Shown: piece by piece, positions 32,677 to 41,989 of the stretch | Numbering within the stretch: the first letter of the stretch is position 1 | Layout: each line of letters opens with the position of its first letter | Assembly: GCF_002930615.1 (NCBI RefSeq) | Contig: NZ_PSNX01000013.1 | Span: 49,080-113,079, forward strand | Source of the DNA: Caldimonas caldifontis | Lineage (GTDB): Bacteria > Pseudomonadota > Gammaproteobacteria > Burkholderiales > Burkholderiaceae_C | Length of the DNA stretch: 64,000 nucleotides | Reading direction: 5' to 3' | Notes under the pieces: model-generated | What the model was told of the DNA's origin: nothing | Database searches by the model: none | The model's input: the letters and a program-made list of their open reading frames with translations, nothing else | Translations under genes and position numbers: made by a program

Positions 32677-34106
32677 ATGTTGCTGACCCTCGTGTTCATC
32701 TATCTGGCGCTGTCGATCGGCATCGGGTTGTATGCATCGCGGCAGGTGCACAGCGCGCGCGCGACTACATCACCGCCAGCCGCCACCTGCCCTTCCCGGT
32801 GGTGATGGCCATGGTGTTTGCCACCTGGTTCGGCGCAGAAACCGTGCTCGGCATCTCGGCCACCTTCCTCGATGAAGGTTTCCGCGGCCTGATCTCCGAC
32901 CCGTTGGGCGCTTCGCTGTGCCTGGTGCTGTTCGGGCTCATCTTCGCGCGGCCACTGTACCGGATGAATCTGCTCACGCTGGGGGATTACTTCCGCATCC
33001 GTTACAGCCGCCCGGTCGAACTGGCGGTGTCGATCTGCATTGTGCTCTCCTACCTGGGATGGGTCGCCGCCCAGATCACCGCCCTGGGCCTGGTGTTCAA
33101 CGTGCTGTCGGCCGACGCCATTTCCATGAACGAGGGCATGCTCATCGGCATGGCCGTGGTGCTCCTGTACACCGTGTTCGGGGGGATGTGGTCGGTGGCC
33201 GTGACGACTTTTGTGCAGATGATCGTCATCGTCGTTGGCCTGCTGCTGGTGACGAACGAAGCCGCCACTCAGGCCGGGGGTGTGGCCACCGTGATCGCCA
33301 AGGCGGCCGCCGAGGGCAAGTTCGAGTGGCTGCCCACCCTGGACATGATCGACATCCTCGGCTGGACGGCCGCATTGCTGACCATGGCCCTGGGCTCCAT
33401 CCCCCAACAGGACGTGTTCCAGCGCGTGAACTCGTCCAAGAACGAGTTTGTCGCTGTCTGGAGCACGGCTCTGGGTGGTGTGGCCTACTTCTTCTTCGCC
33501 TCCATCCCGCTCTTCCTCGCCTACAGCGCGAACCTGATCGACCATGGCCTGGTCGAGCGGCTGATGGAGGTGGACTCGCAGCTGGTGCTGCCGACGCTCG
33601 TGATCGAGCGCATGCCCTTCTGGCTGCAGGTGGTGTTCTTCGGCGCCCTGCTCTCGGTGATCATGAGCACGGCTTCGGGCACCCTGCTGGCGCCGGCCGT
33701 GACCTTCGCCGAGAACGTTCTGCGCCCCTTCCTGAAGAACCAGACCGACCGCCAGTTCCTGATGATGACCCGTGTCATCGTGGCCTGCTTCGCCGTGCTG
33801 GTGACCACCTATGCCGTCGCCACGGATGCCACCATCCACACCATGGTCGAAAACGCCTACCGCGTGACGCTGGCCGGCGCCTTCGTGCCGCTGGCCTTCG
33901 GCCTGTTCTGGAAGCGGGCCAACAACCGTGGCGCGGCGCTGGCGTTGGTGTTCGGGCTGGGCACCTGGCTGGTACTGGAAGTCCTGGGCATCGATGAGCC
34001 CGTCGAACCCCAACTCATCGGCCTGGTCGCCAGCGCCATCGGCATGATCATCGGCGGTCTCACCGGCCCCGCCGCCCGCCCCCAAAGCGCGGCTCACACG
34101 GCCTGA
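32677..34106 (+). pseudogene. Sodium:solute symporter, apparent frameshift near the N-terminus
   Basis: The reading frame starts at ATG 32677 (MLLTLVFIYLALSIGIGLYASRQ) and shifts within an 11-base alternating GC run at 32753-32763. Homology then continues in another frame (RDYITASRHLPFPVV, then MAMVFATWFGAETVLG) to 34106. Removing one GC dinucleotide restores an uninterrupted 475-residue protein with about 12-13 hydrophobic helices of the SSS family (family segments include FATWFGAETVLGIS and SIPQQDVFQRVNSS). The promoter and the rest of the gene look intact. It may be a recent inactivation, a slippage-switched gene or a sequencing error. The substrate is not predictable. Confidence 0.8.
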
Positions 34107-34125
34107 ACCCTAGCGCAGCGCGCGG

Positions 34126-35679
34126 CTACCACCACAGCCGCGCGCGCGTCATCACCTGCAGGGCCAGCAGGCCCAGCGTGAAGCCCACACCGCCATACAG
34201 GATGGCCTGGAGCAGACGGTTTGTGCGGCGCTGCTCCCTGATCAGACGCTGCAACTCCCGGGACTGCGGGCCCTGCGACTGCTGCAACGCGTGGTGCAGG
34301 AGTCGAGGCAGCTCCGGCAGCAGCTTGGCGTAACGCGGTGCCTCGTTCTTCAGCCGCGCCCACAGGCCGCGCCAGCCAATCTGCTCGTTCATCCAGCGCT
34401 CGAGGAAGGGCTTGGCCGTGCTCCACAAGTCCAGGTCCGGGTCCAGTTGCCGACCCAGCCCCTCCACGTTGAGCAGGGTCTTCTGGAGCAGCACCAGCTG
34501 GGGCTGGATCTCCACATTGAAGCGTCGGGATGTCTGGAACAGACGCATGAGCACCTGACCAAGCGAGATGTCCTTCAGCGGCTTGTCGAAGTGGGGCTCG
34601 CAGCAGGCACGGATGGCGCCCTCCAGCTCGTCGACCCGGGTGTCGGGCGGCACCCAGCCGCTTTCCAGATGCAACTCGGCCACGCGCTTGTAGTCGCGCC
34701 GGAAGAAGGCGATGAAGTTCTGTGCCAGGTATTCCTTGTCGAACTCGGTGAGCGTGCCGATGATCCCGAAGTCCAGCGCGATGTAGCGCCCGAAGGTGGC
34801 CGGGTCGATGCTGACCTGGATGTTGCCCGGGTGCATGTCGGCGTGGAAGAAGCCGTCGCGGAAGACCTGGGTGAAGAAGATCGTGACACCGTCGCGCGCC
34901 AGCTTCCTGATGTCCACGCCGGCCTCGCGCAGCCGCTGGACCTGGCTGATGGGCACGCCCTTCATGCGCTCCATGACGATCACCTGCTCGGCGCACAGGT
35001 CCCAGACCATCTCGGGCACGATGACCAGGTTGAGGCCGTCCATGTTGCGGCGCAGCTGCGTCGCATTGGCGGCCTCACGCACCAGATCGAGTTCGTCGTG
35101 CAGGTACTTGTCGAACTCGGCCACCACCTCGCGCGGCTTGAGGCGCTTGCCGTCCGGCCACAGGCGCTCGACCCAGGCCGCCAGGATGCGCAGCAAGCCG
35201 AGGTCTTCCTCAATCACCTTGAGCATGCCCGGCCGCAGCACCTTGACGGCCACCTCCCGGCCGTCGCGCAGGCGGGCGAAATGCACCTGGGCGATGGACG
35301 CGCTGGCCACGGGTTCGCGCTCGAACGCCTCGAACAAGGCCTCCACCGGACGGCCGAAGGCAGCCTCGATGCTGCGCACCGCCTGTTCCGCCGGGAACGG
35401 GGGCACACGGTCCTGGAGCCGGGCAAGTTCGTCGGCCACCTCCGGCGGCAGCAGGTCCCGTCGGGTGGACAAAACCTGACCGAACTTGACGAAGATCGGG
35501 CCCAGACGCTCCAGGGCCTCGCGCAGCCGTTCCCCGGCGGGCCGCTCGAAGCGGCGCCCCGTGCCTGCCAGGCGGGCCCCCCAGCGCACCAGCCGCTGGG
35601 GGGCCTCGCGCAATGCGATCTGATCCAGCCCGAAGCGCCAGACGGTGTAAAGAATGACCAGCAGACGCAGCAGGCGCAT
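34126..35679 (-). CDS. ubiB: Ubiquinone biosynthesis protein kinase-like ATPase
   Basis: This 517-residue UbiB/ABC1/ADCK-family protein is needed for coenzyme Q assembly, probably as a lipid-extracting ATPase. Markers are the KxGQ motif in [16 protein letters not shown], the A-rich loop region [19 protein letters not shown], the catalytic MHPGNIQV, and the DFG-like [10 protein letters not shown]. Two C-terminal hydrophobic helices anchor it in the membrane. The ATG at 35679 overlaps the ubiJ stop (TGATG); a GTG at 35682 is possible. It is co-transcribed with ubiJ. Confidence 0.94.
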   Translation of the reverse strand: MRLLRLLVILYTVWRFGLDQIALREAPQRLVRWGARLAGTGRRFERPAGERLREALERLGPIFVKFGQVLSTRRDLLPPEVADELARLQDRVPPFPAEQAVRSIEAAFGRPVEALFEAFEREPVASASIAQVHFARLRDGREVAVKVLRPGMLKVIEEDLGLLRILAAWVERLWPDGKRLKPREVVAEFDKYLHDELDLVREAANATQLRRNMDGLNLVIVPEMVWDLCAEQVIVMERMKGVPISQVQRLREAGVDIRKLARDGVTIFFTQVFRDGFFHADMHPGNIQVSIDPATFGRYIALDFGIIGTLTEFDKEYLAQNFIAFFRRDYKRVAELHLESGWVPPDTRVDELEGAIRACCEPHFDKPLKDISLGQVLMRLFQTSRRFNVEIQPQLVLLQKTLLNVEGLGRQLDPDLDLWSTAKPFLERWMNEQIGWRGLWARLKNEAPRYAKLLPELPRLLHHALQQSQGPQSRELQRLIREQRRTNRLLQAILYGGVGFTLGLLALQVMTRARLWW

Positions 35680-36209
35680 CACCGGGGCCCGCCGCCCATG
35701 CGTTGCGCCAGGGGAGCCAGCGCCTTCAGGGTGGCTTGCACCCCCGCCCCGATCGAGCGCAGGGTGTTTGCCATCGGGCGGGCTGCGGCATCGCCGAACA
35801 GACGCGCCAGGTCTTCTTCAGGGTCCCACCGCACGTTGTCCATCAGCCAGGCCAGTGTGGAAGCCAGTTCCGCGTCTCCCCGCAGGGCCACGGCCGAGCG
35901 GTCACCGCTGAGCAGCTGGGCGGCCAGTTGAACGGGTTGCGTGGCATCCACCTTCAGCTCGAGCACACCGACCGGGTCCGTCGGGAGTTCAACCCGTTCG
36001 AGCAGGCCGGCCGGGGTGATCGTCCACGCCGCTGGCGGCGGCGGGGGCAGCAGGGCCGGCCAACCTTCGAAACTGAGCCTCAGGCTGCGCCCCTCGTGGA
36101 GCTTCAGCCGTTGCGTGGCCGCAGGCTCCGAGGCCAGGACGTGGTTGAGCGCCAGCGTGACACGGTCCAGCACGGCAGGGCCCAGAAGGTTCAAGACTGA
36201 ATCGAGCAT
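35679..36209 (-). CDS. ubiJ: Ubiquinone biosynthesis accessory factor UbiJ (SCP2 domain)
   Basis: This 176-residue protein fits UbiJ: an N-terminal SCP2-like lipid-binding domain (residues 1-100, with [20 protein letters not shown] and [12 protein letters not shown]) and a C-terminal helical part. It supports the soluble Ubi complex that makes ubiquinone. The ATG at 36209 ([10 protein letters not shown]) matches the family start. It overlaps ubiB by one base. A TACAAT hexamer lies only 8 bases before the ATG and is probably coincidental. Confidence 0.85.
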   Translation of the reverse strand: MLDSVLNLLGPAVLDRVTLALNHVLASEPAATQRLKLHEGRSLRLSFEGWPALLPPPPPAAWTITPAGLLERVELPTDPVGVLELKVDATQPVQLAAQLLSGDRSAVALRGDAELASTLAWLMDNVRWDPEEDLARLFGDAAARPMANTLRSIGAGVQATLKALAPLAQRMGGGPR

Positions 36210-36302
36210 GCCGGGAATTGTAGGTGGGTGCCCCTCGGGCCGTGGGGGTGTGCCCTCGGTCATCTGGAACAATCCCGGTCACCCTCAGCCCATGGAGCTT
36301 TC

Positions 36303-37319
36303 ATGTCCCGCGTTCTCCTGACCGGCGCCACCGGATACATCGGATCGCACACCTGGCTGGCGTTGCTCGAGGCCGGCCACACCGTGGTCGGTCTGGACAA
36401 CTTCGCCAACAGTTCCCCCAAGGTGCTCGACCGCCTCAGCCAACTGGCTGGACAGCGGGTCACCTTCGAGGAGGCCGACGTCTGCGACCCGCTCGGCCTG
36501 GCCCAGGTATTGTCGAGACACCGCATCGATGCCGCGATTCACTTCGCGGCGTACAAGGCGGTGGGGGAATCCGTGCAGCAGCCTCTGCGCTACTACCGCA
36601 ACAACATCGGCGGCCTGCTCAACGTGGTCCAGGCCCTGCAGGATCAGGGTGTGTTCCGACTGGTCTTCAGCTCCTCGGCCACGGTCTATGGTCAGCCCGA
36701 GACGCTGCCGATCCCTGAAGACGCCCCGCTGGCGACCACCAATCCCTACGGGAGCACGAAGCTGATCGGTGAGCAACTGCTCGCCGAACTGGAGCGTTGC
36801 GATCCCCGCTGGCAGATTGCCCGGCTGCGCTACTTCAACCCCGTCGGCGCCCACGAAAGCGGCCTCATCGGCGAGGATCCGCGGGGGATTCCCAACAACC
36901 TCATGCCCTATGTCTGCCAGGTCGCCGTGGGGACCCGGGCCGAGTTGCAGGTGTACGGGGGCGACTACGACACACCTGACGGCACCGGTGTGCGCGACTA
37001 CATCCACGTGATGGATCTGGCCGAGGGTCATGTTGCCTCGATGAAACACCTGCTGGACGGCGGCGGATCCCACGTCGTGAACCTGGGCACAGGCCAGGGA
37101 CACAGCGTGCTGGAGGTCGTTCAAGCTTTCGAACAGGCCAGCGGACGCCCCGTGCCCTACCGTATCGTCGACCGGCGGGCCGGCGACGTGGCCGCCTGCT
37201 ACGCGGACCCCAGCCTCGCCCGCCGCCTGCTGGGCTGGGCTGCACGCCGCAGCCTGTCTGCCATGTGCGAGGACGCCTGGCGTTGGCAGTCGGGCCATCC
37301 GCGCGGCTACGACGGCTGA
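36303..37319 (+). CDS. galE: UDP-glucose 4-epimerase
   Basis: This 338-residue extended SDR enzyme interconverts UDP-glucose and UDP-galactose. The NAD-binding GATGYIGSHTWLAL starts near residue 8, the Ser/Tyr/Lys catalytic set is in FSSSATVYG and NPYGSTK, and the C-terminal nucleotide-sugar region includes VRDYIHVMDLAEGHV. The ATG at 36303 gives the standard N-terminus. Its position at the head of the exopolysaccharide genes suggests it supplies UDP-sugars for them, although it may also serve general metabolism. Confidence 0.95.
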   Translation: MSRVLLTGATGYIGSHTWLALLEAGHTVVGLDNFANSSPKVLDRLSQLAGQRVTFEEADVCDPLGLAQVLSRHRIDAAIHFAAYKAVGESVQQPLRYYRNNIGGLLNVVQALQDQGVFRLVFSSSATVYGQPETLPIPEDAPLATTNPYGSTKLIGEQLLAELERCDPRWQIARLRYFNPVGAHESGLIGEDPRGIPNNLMPYVCQVAVGTRAELQVYGGDYDTPDGTGVRDYIHVMDLAEGHVASMKHLLDGGGSHVVNLGTGQGHSVLEVVQAFEQASGRPVPYRIVDRRAGDVAACYADPSLARRLLGWAARRSLSAMCEDAWRWQSGHPRGYDG

Positions 37320-37343
37320 GCGCTGATGTGAAAGCGCGATGGC

Positions 37344-37395
37344 AGTGTCACCCCCCAGGCGCGGGATGGGAAAAAACAACGGGGTCCGTGACACT
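37344..37395. promoter_or_regulatory. Spaced inverted repeat AGTGTCAC ... GTGACACT upstream of the exopolysaccharide genes
   Basis: Two perfect 8-bp arms, AGTGTCAC (37344-37351) and GTGACACT (37388-37395), are 44 bp apart centre to centre, about four helical turns, between galE and the small membrane protein gene. The distal arm ends 29 bases before the ATG at 37425. The spacing suits a dimeric regulator bound at two sites on one DNA face. The binding protein is unknown. Confidence 0.4.
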
Positions 37396-37424
37396 TCCCG
37401 AAACACTGCTGAAGGGAAGGAGCC

Positions 37425-37781
37425 ATGAAAGCTCGTCTGGCCATCGTCATCCTTGCGGCTCCGCTGTGGGCCTGGGCCGCTGACAGTGGTGCGAACGGTG
37501 CCCATTCGCCGGCTCTTGCGTCTGCCCCACCTTCCGAACGCATCCAGCCGGCTGTGATCCAGTCAGCCCCTGCTGGGCGCACCGAACTGGCCAACGCCAC
37601 CCATTGGTCCTCCATGCAGGCCACGTCCACACGGGGTGCGCGCACCGAAACGGTGGGTGCCGCCCCATCCGGCAGCCCCCGCTCGGACGGCTTGCCCAAC
37701 TCGGGCCTGCAGTTCTACGCGCTCATTGCCGCTGGCATCGCTGCCGTCGGGTTCATGGCCAGCCGACGCACCCATTCCTGA
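37425..37781 (+). CDS. Small exported protein with C-terminal membrane segment, exopolysaccharide locus
   Basis: This 118-residue protein of unknown family has a clean signal peptide (MKARLAIVILAAPLWAWAAD), a Ser/Ala/Pro-rich middle and a C-terminal hydrophobic helix (ALIAAGIAAVGFMA) followed by a basic tail RRTHS. The layout resembles a sorting-type signal (hydrophobic stretch plus Arg cluster) but there is no PEP motif, so I do not call it PEP-CTERM. A good ribosome-binding site (AAGGAG) lies six bases before the ATG. A terminator-like hairpin follows the stop. The context suggests an envelope or exopolysaccharide role. Confidence 0.7.
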   Translation: MKARLAIVILAAPLWAWAADSGANGAHSPALASAPPSERIQPAVIQSAPAGRTELANATHWSSMQATSTRGARTETVGAAPSGSPRSDGLPNSGLQFYALIAAGIAAVGFMASRRTHS

Positions 37782-37798
37782 TCTCCCCGACGCCCTGG

Positions 37799-37842
37799 GG
37801 CCCTGCCGACGCCTTGACCGGCGCAGGCAGGGCCTTTGTCTT
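37799..37842 (+). terminator. Hairpin terminator after the small exported protein gene
   Basis: GGCCCTGCC pairs with GGCAGGGCC (37826-37834), with an inner CGCC/GGCG pair, followed by the T-rich TTTGTCTT. It lies 17 bases after the stop at 37781 and separates this gene from the sugar transferase. Confidence 0.65.
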
Positions 37843-38051
37843 CATGCTTCACGTGGGCAACGAGGGCGGCACCAAGCGCGACGAAGCGGCGTCATTTCCC
37901 CTCAAACACGTGGGTTGGCGAGCCTTCGAACCGGCCGACAATGCCTCTCGGCAGCCGACGGCGCAACTGCCGTCTGCCCCGCCGAAGGATGCGCCCTGCC
38001 CCTTCCCCGACCCGGGCGTCGAACGCATCGTCCGAAGTTCTGAGGCCCTGC

Positions 38052-39449
38052 ATGTTCGAAGACCGCAGCAGCAACAAGCGAACGTTTTTCGGTGCCCCAC
38101 AATCCATCACGTCGATGGTGGCTGCCGTCCTGGAGCCTACCCTCATGGTGGTCTCTCTGCTCGTGGCCTATGCATGGTTCGGGCAACCCGTCGGCCGCCC
38201 CGAGCTGGTGTTGTGCCTGCTCGTGTTCGCCCTCGCATTTCCCGGCCGCGACCGGTTCAGGGACAACCTGCTTGCCGCGGCCACCGACATCGCCCTGAGC
38301 TGGTTCACGCTCATGGCCATCTTTGCCCTGCTGGGCTACGCCACCAACAGCTTCCCGATGTTCGACACCCGCGCACTCCTGCTGTGGGTGCTGGGGACAC
38401 CAGTGCTGCAATGGCTGGCCGTCTGGACGGGCGCAAGCCTGGTGAATCACCTCGCCAACCTGCCGCAGGCTCGACGCAGCGCCGTGGTGGTCGGTGCGGG
38501 GCCGGTCGGAGAGAAGGTGTCGCGCGCCCTGGCCACGCGCAAGGACCGCGGCATCGACTTCCTCGGCTACTTCGATGACCGTACCGACGACCGCCTGCAT
38601 GAAGGTGCGGTCGCGCATCGCCTGGGCATGCTCAAGGATGTCGGGGCCTACGTGACGGATAACGGTGTGCGGGATGTCTACATCACCTTGCCACTGGGGT
38701 CGCAGCCCCGCATCGTCAAGCTGCTGGAACAACTGCAGGGCACCACGGCGAGCCTGTACTACGTGCCCGATGTCTTCGGCATCAGCATCATCCAGGGACG
38801 GCTGCAGGACATGGGGGGCGTGCCCGTCGTCGGCATCTGCGAAACCCCGTTCACCGGGACCAACGAGCTGGTCAAGCGCGTCAGCGACATCGTGATGGCC
38901 AGCCTGATCCTCTTGCTGATTTCACCGCTGATGCTGGCGATTGCCCTGGGCGTGAAGCTCAGCTCACCCGGACCGGTGATCTTCAGGCAGCGACGCAACG
39001 GTCTGGATGGCGAGGAGATCATCGTCTACAAGTTCCGGTCCATGCGCGCCCTCGACAATGGGCCTGTGGTCAAGCAAGCCACCAAGGACGACCCTCGCAT
39101 CACGCCCTTTGGGGCCTTCCTGCGCAAAACCTCGCTCGACGAGTTGCCGCAGTTCATCAACGTCCTGCAGGGTCGCATGAGCATCGTCGGCCCCCGACCT
39201 CATGCCGTGGCCCACAACGAGGAGTACCGCCGCCTGATCAAGTCCTACATGGTGCGCCACAAGGTCCGCCCCGGCATCACCGGCTGGGCCCAGGTCAACG
39301 GCTACCGTGGTGAAACCGAAGTGATCGAAAAGATGCAGGCCCGCGTCGAATACGATCTGGAGTACCTGCGCAACTGGTCGCTGGGGCTTGACTTGCAGAT
39401 CATTGCGCGCACCATCCGGCTGATCCTGTTCGATCGGCATGCCTACTGA
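38052..39449 (+). CDS. Undecaprenyl-phosphate glucose/galactose phosphotransferase (WcaJ/EpsB-like)
   Basis: This 465-residue polyisoprenyl-phosphate hexose-1-phosphate transferase starts exopolysaccharide repeat assembly on the lipid carrier at the inner membrane. It has four N-terminal helices, a central CoA-binding-like Rossmann segment ([16 protein letters not shown]), a further helix, and the conserved catalytic domain ([56 protein letters not shown]). The ATG at 38052 is chosen because the family N-terminus starts there; upstream sequence is low-complexity. It is followed by an EpsL-like gene, the order known from exopolysaccharide clusters such as that of Methylobacillus. Confidence 0.93.
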   Translation: MFEDRSSNKRTFFGAPQSITSMVAAVLEPTLMVVSLLVAYAWFGQPVGRPELVLCLLVFALAFPGRDRFRDNLLAAATDIALSWFTLMAIFALLGYATNSFPMFDTRALLLWVLGTPVLQWLAVWTGASLVNHLANLPQARRSAVVVGAGPVGEKVSRALATRKDRGIDFLGYFDDRTDDRLHEGAVAHRLGMLKDVGAYVTDNGVRDVYITLPLGSQPRIVKLLEQLQGTTASLYYVPDVFGISIIQGRLQDMGGVPVVGICETPFTGTNELVKRVSDIVMASLILLLISPLMLAIALGVKLSSPGPVIFRQRRNGLDGEEIIVYKFRSMRALDNGPVVKQATKDDPRITPFGAFLRKTSLDELPQFINVLQGRMSIVGPRPHAVAHNEEYRRLIKSYMVRHKVRPGITGWAQVNGYRGETEVIEKMQARVEYDLEYLRNWSLGLDLQIIARTIRLILFDRHAY

Positions 39450-39522
39450 GGCGACCCGGCCGGACCGGTGCGGCTGACCATTCCGGCGCCCCTACGCCGT
39501 GACACAAGACTCGGAGACCTCT

Positions 39523-40770
39523 GTGACCAACCACACTGACTCAAGCCTTCTCTCCAGCCGTGCCTGCGTGCGTGGGCTGGCGACCCTCACGCTGATCCTG
39601 TCTGCCCTGGGGGCTGCCCGGGCGCAGGAACGTCCCTGGACCGTGAGCGCAAGTCAGGCGGTTCGCTACGACTCGAACGTGTTCCGCGCTGAGCGCGGCA
39701 CCCCAACGGACAGCGACGTGGCCTCCATCACCAGCCTGGACGGGCGACTGCGTGCCCAGCTCGGACGACAGCAGGCCTATCTGGGCGCAGGCGTCAGTGC
39801 CCATCGCTACCGCGACAATGACCAGCTCGACTTCACTGGCAACACCTTGGAAACCGGCGTGAACTGGGCGACTGTCGAACGACTGTCGGGCACGCTGCGC
39901 TATGCGCAGAACCGCGGCCTGGCGGTCTATGGCACAGCAGGCGCCCCTCAGATCAACGACCGCATCCTTGAACGCACCCAGCTGGGCGAAGCCACAGTGC
40001 GTTTCGGGATCACGTCGCGCTCTGCGCTGCTGGGCAGCGTGGCCCACCGGCGCGTTGACTATTCGGAAGCGGCCTACCAGGACCGGGAGTACCGGCAGAA
40101 CGTGGCCTCCCTCGGCTACCAGTACGGCGTCGAGCGCGCGCTGACACTGGGCGTCGGTGCACGCCACACGCGCGACCACACCCCCCGGTATGACGAGCCG
40201 ACGCCGGGCAGCTTCGTCGCCAACCGCGGCACCCGACGCGATGTCGATTTCACCCTGCTGTGGCAGCCCTCGGGGCTGAGCACCGTGTCTGCCCGCATCA
40301 GCGCGACGAGGCAGCGATACACCCAGGCCACGGAAGCAGACTTTTCCGGCGCGACCGGGTCGTTGCGCTGGGAGTACCGACCCACGGGGCGCTTGAGCCT
40401 GAGCACCCAGCTCGAACGCGACACGGGGGCAGAAGCCCGATTCGCGGATTTCTCCGGAACTGACCCCGAGCTCTCGGTGGAAAGCCGCCGCCTCGTCAAC
40501 AGCGCCCAGCTGGAAGCGCGCTACGAACTCACGGGCAAGACCCGCCTGAATGCCCGGGTTCGCCATGCACGCACCAAGCTCAGTGATGGCACGGGTACGA
40601 CCGGCCACGACAACACCAACATCTATGGCCTGGGCATCGAGTACAACCCCACACGCACCGTGCTGCTGGGTTGCGAGGCTGGGCAGGAGAACCGGTCCAC
40701 CGCGTCGCCGCTGTCCTACGCTTACCGTGCCACCACCGCACAGTGCCTCGTCCGGCTGACGCTGGATTGA
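39523..40770 (+). CDS. EpsL-like exopolysaccharide outer-membrane beta-barrel protein
   Basis: This protein of about 415 residues has a signal peptide (ATLTLILSALGAARAQ) and a long series of amphipathic beta strands ending in a terminal hydrophobic strand, the pattern of the EpsL/BBP2 outer-membrane barrel family found in exopolysaccharide operons. Two GTG starts are possible. I chose 39523 because GGAG (39513-39516) lies six bases upstream; the GTG at 39499 has no such site. It sits between the initiating sugar transferase and an SGNH-like protein and probably has a role in polymer export or surface handling. Confidence 0.82.
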   Translation: MTNHTDSSLLSSRACVRGLATLTLILSALGAARAQERPWTVSASQAVRYDSNVFRAERGTPTDSDVASITSLDGRLRAQLGRQQAYLGAGVSAHRYRDNDQLDFTGNTLETGVNWATVERLSGTLRYAQNRGLAVYGTAGAPQINDRILERTQLGEATVRFGITSRSALLGSVAHRRVDYSEAAYQDREYRQNVASLGYQYGVERALTLGVGARHTRDHTPRYDEPTPGSFVANRGTRRDVDFTLLWQPSGLSTVSARISATRQRYTQATEADFSGATGSLRWEYRPTGRLSLSTQLERDTGAEARFADFSGTDPELSVESRRLVNSAQLEARYELTGKTRLNARVRHARTKLSDGTGTTGHDNTNIYGLGIEYNPTRTVLLGCEAGQENRSTASPLSYAYRATTAQCLVRLTLD

Positions 40771-40774
40771 GGCG

Positions 40775-41989
40775 ATGCGTGCACACGCCTCTCCTTCCAA
40801 GCACTGCCTCTTGCCTGCCAACCACGTGGTCTCGAAAGATGCTGCCCCTTCTCCCAAGCGACTCCCGGCATGGCTGGGAGCATGCCTGCTTGCTGCCGTC
40901 TGTGTCGGTGCGCAGGCCAGTTCGTCCGGCATGACCGCCGCTGCCAGGGTCTTCTTCTCGGGCCACAGTCTGACCGACCGCCCCCTGCCCGACCACTTCG
41001 AACGCATTGCCCAGAGCCTTGGCACCCCGGTTCTGTGGAACCGGCAGTACGTGGTGGGCTCCTCCATTCGCCGTCGGGTTCAGGGTGATGATCCCCTGGC
41101 CCAGGACTACCGGGGCTACCGCCAGGGCTACAACCGCGATACCGAGGGGCTGGACGTGGTGGCCGAGTTCCGGGCGCCGCAGACCACCGATGGCCGTCCT
41201 TATGACACTCTGGTGATCACCGAGCAGCATGGCCTGCTGGGCACACTGCTCTGGAACGACACCGTGCGCTACCTGCGCCACTACCACGACCGGTTCATCG
41301 ACGGGAACCCCCAGGGCAAGACCTTCTTCTACGAGTCCTGGATCAGCCTGGATGACAAGAGCGACCCCCGGCGCTGGATTGCCTATGAGCGGGCAGCCTC
41401 CCCGATCTGGCATTGCATCGCAGAACGAGTGAACCTGTCGTTGGCAGCACAGGGGCGCCGTGACCGCATCACCCCGCTGCCGATGGGGCTGGCACTGGCC
41501 CAGCTGATCGAGGACAGCCTGGCTCCATCCGGGCCGTCCGCCCTGAAAGCCGCCACCACGCTGGAGACGGTCAGCCAGTTCATCGGCGATGAGGTACACC
41601 TGGGCCCGCTGGGCATGTACTACGCCGCCCTCGTGACCTATGCGGCCCGTTTTGGCCGCTCTCCGGTCGGCGCATGGGCCCCTGAAGGCGTTCGCCCCGA
41701 CCAGGCCCAGGTTCTGCAGGACCATGCCTGGGCCTTCGTCAACGACTACTACAGCCACCTGCGTCCTCGCACGATGGCGCAGTGCCAGTCGCTGATCCGC
41801 GACGATTTCGCCTGGCGCTACTGGTCCTACATCCGCGATGCCTACTGGCGACGGGAGATGAATGTCGTGATGGCGTATGCCAAATGGGTACGCCACTACG
41901 CCGAGTGGCGCTACAAGCTTTCACGGCAGGACGAGAGAAACCCCTTCCACTACGACCCGCGGTCGGATTCGGGCTACTGGCTGCCCTAG
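40775..41989 (+). CDS. Exported SGNH/GDSL-like hydrolase family protein
   Basis: This 404-residue protein has an N-terminal export signal (hydrophobic WLGACLLAAVCVGAQA near residue 40, after a long n-region) and features of an SGNH hydrolase: a block I-like FFSGHSLTDRP, with GHS in place of GDS, and a block V-like DEVHLGPLGMYYAAL (D..H). It starts 4 bp after the EpsL-like gene, so a role in trimming or deacylating the exopolysaccharide is possible, but no substrate can be named. Its TAG stop shares the palindrome CTAG (41986-41989) with the stop of the convergent glycosyltransferase gene. Confidence 0.72.
   Translation: MRAHASPSKHCLLPANHVVSKDAAPSPKRLPAWLGACLLAAVCVGAQASSSGMTAAARVFFSGHSLTDRPLPDHFERIAQSLGTPVLWNRQYVVGSSIRRRVQGDDPLAQDYRGYRQGYNRDTEGLDVVAEFRAPQTTDGRPYDTLVITEQHGLLGTLLWNDTVRYLRHYHDRFIDGNPQGKTFFYESWISLDDKSDPRRWIAYERAASPIWHCIAERVNLSLAAQGRRDRITPLPMGLALAQLIEDSLAPSGPSALKAATTLETVSQFIGDEVHLGPLGMYYAALVTYAARFGRSPVGAWAPEGVRPDQAQVLQDHAWAFVNDYYSHLRPRTMAQCQSLIRDDFAWRYWSYIRDAYWRREMNVVMAYAKWVRHYAEWRYKLSRQDERNPFHYDPRSDSGYWLP

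Noticed and set aside
37340..37395. Sigma-54 promoter before the small exported protein gene
   Set aside because: TGGCAG is present but there is no TGC element at the required -12 spacing.
37425..37781. PEP-CTERM sorting signal
   Set aside because: The C-terminal helix and Arg-Arg are present but the Pro-Glu-Pro motif is missing.
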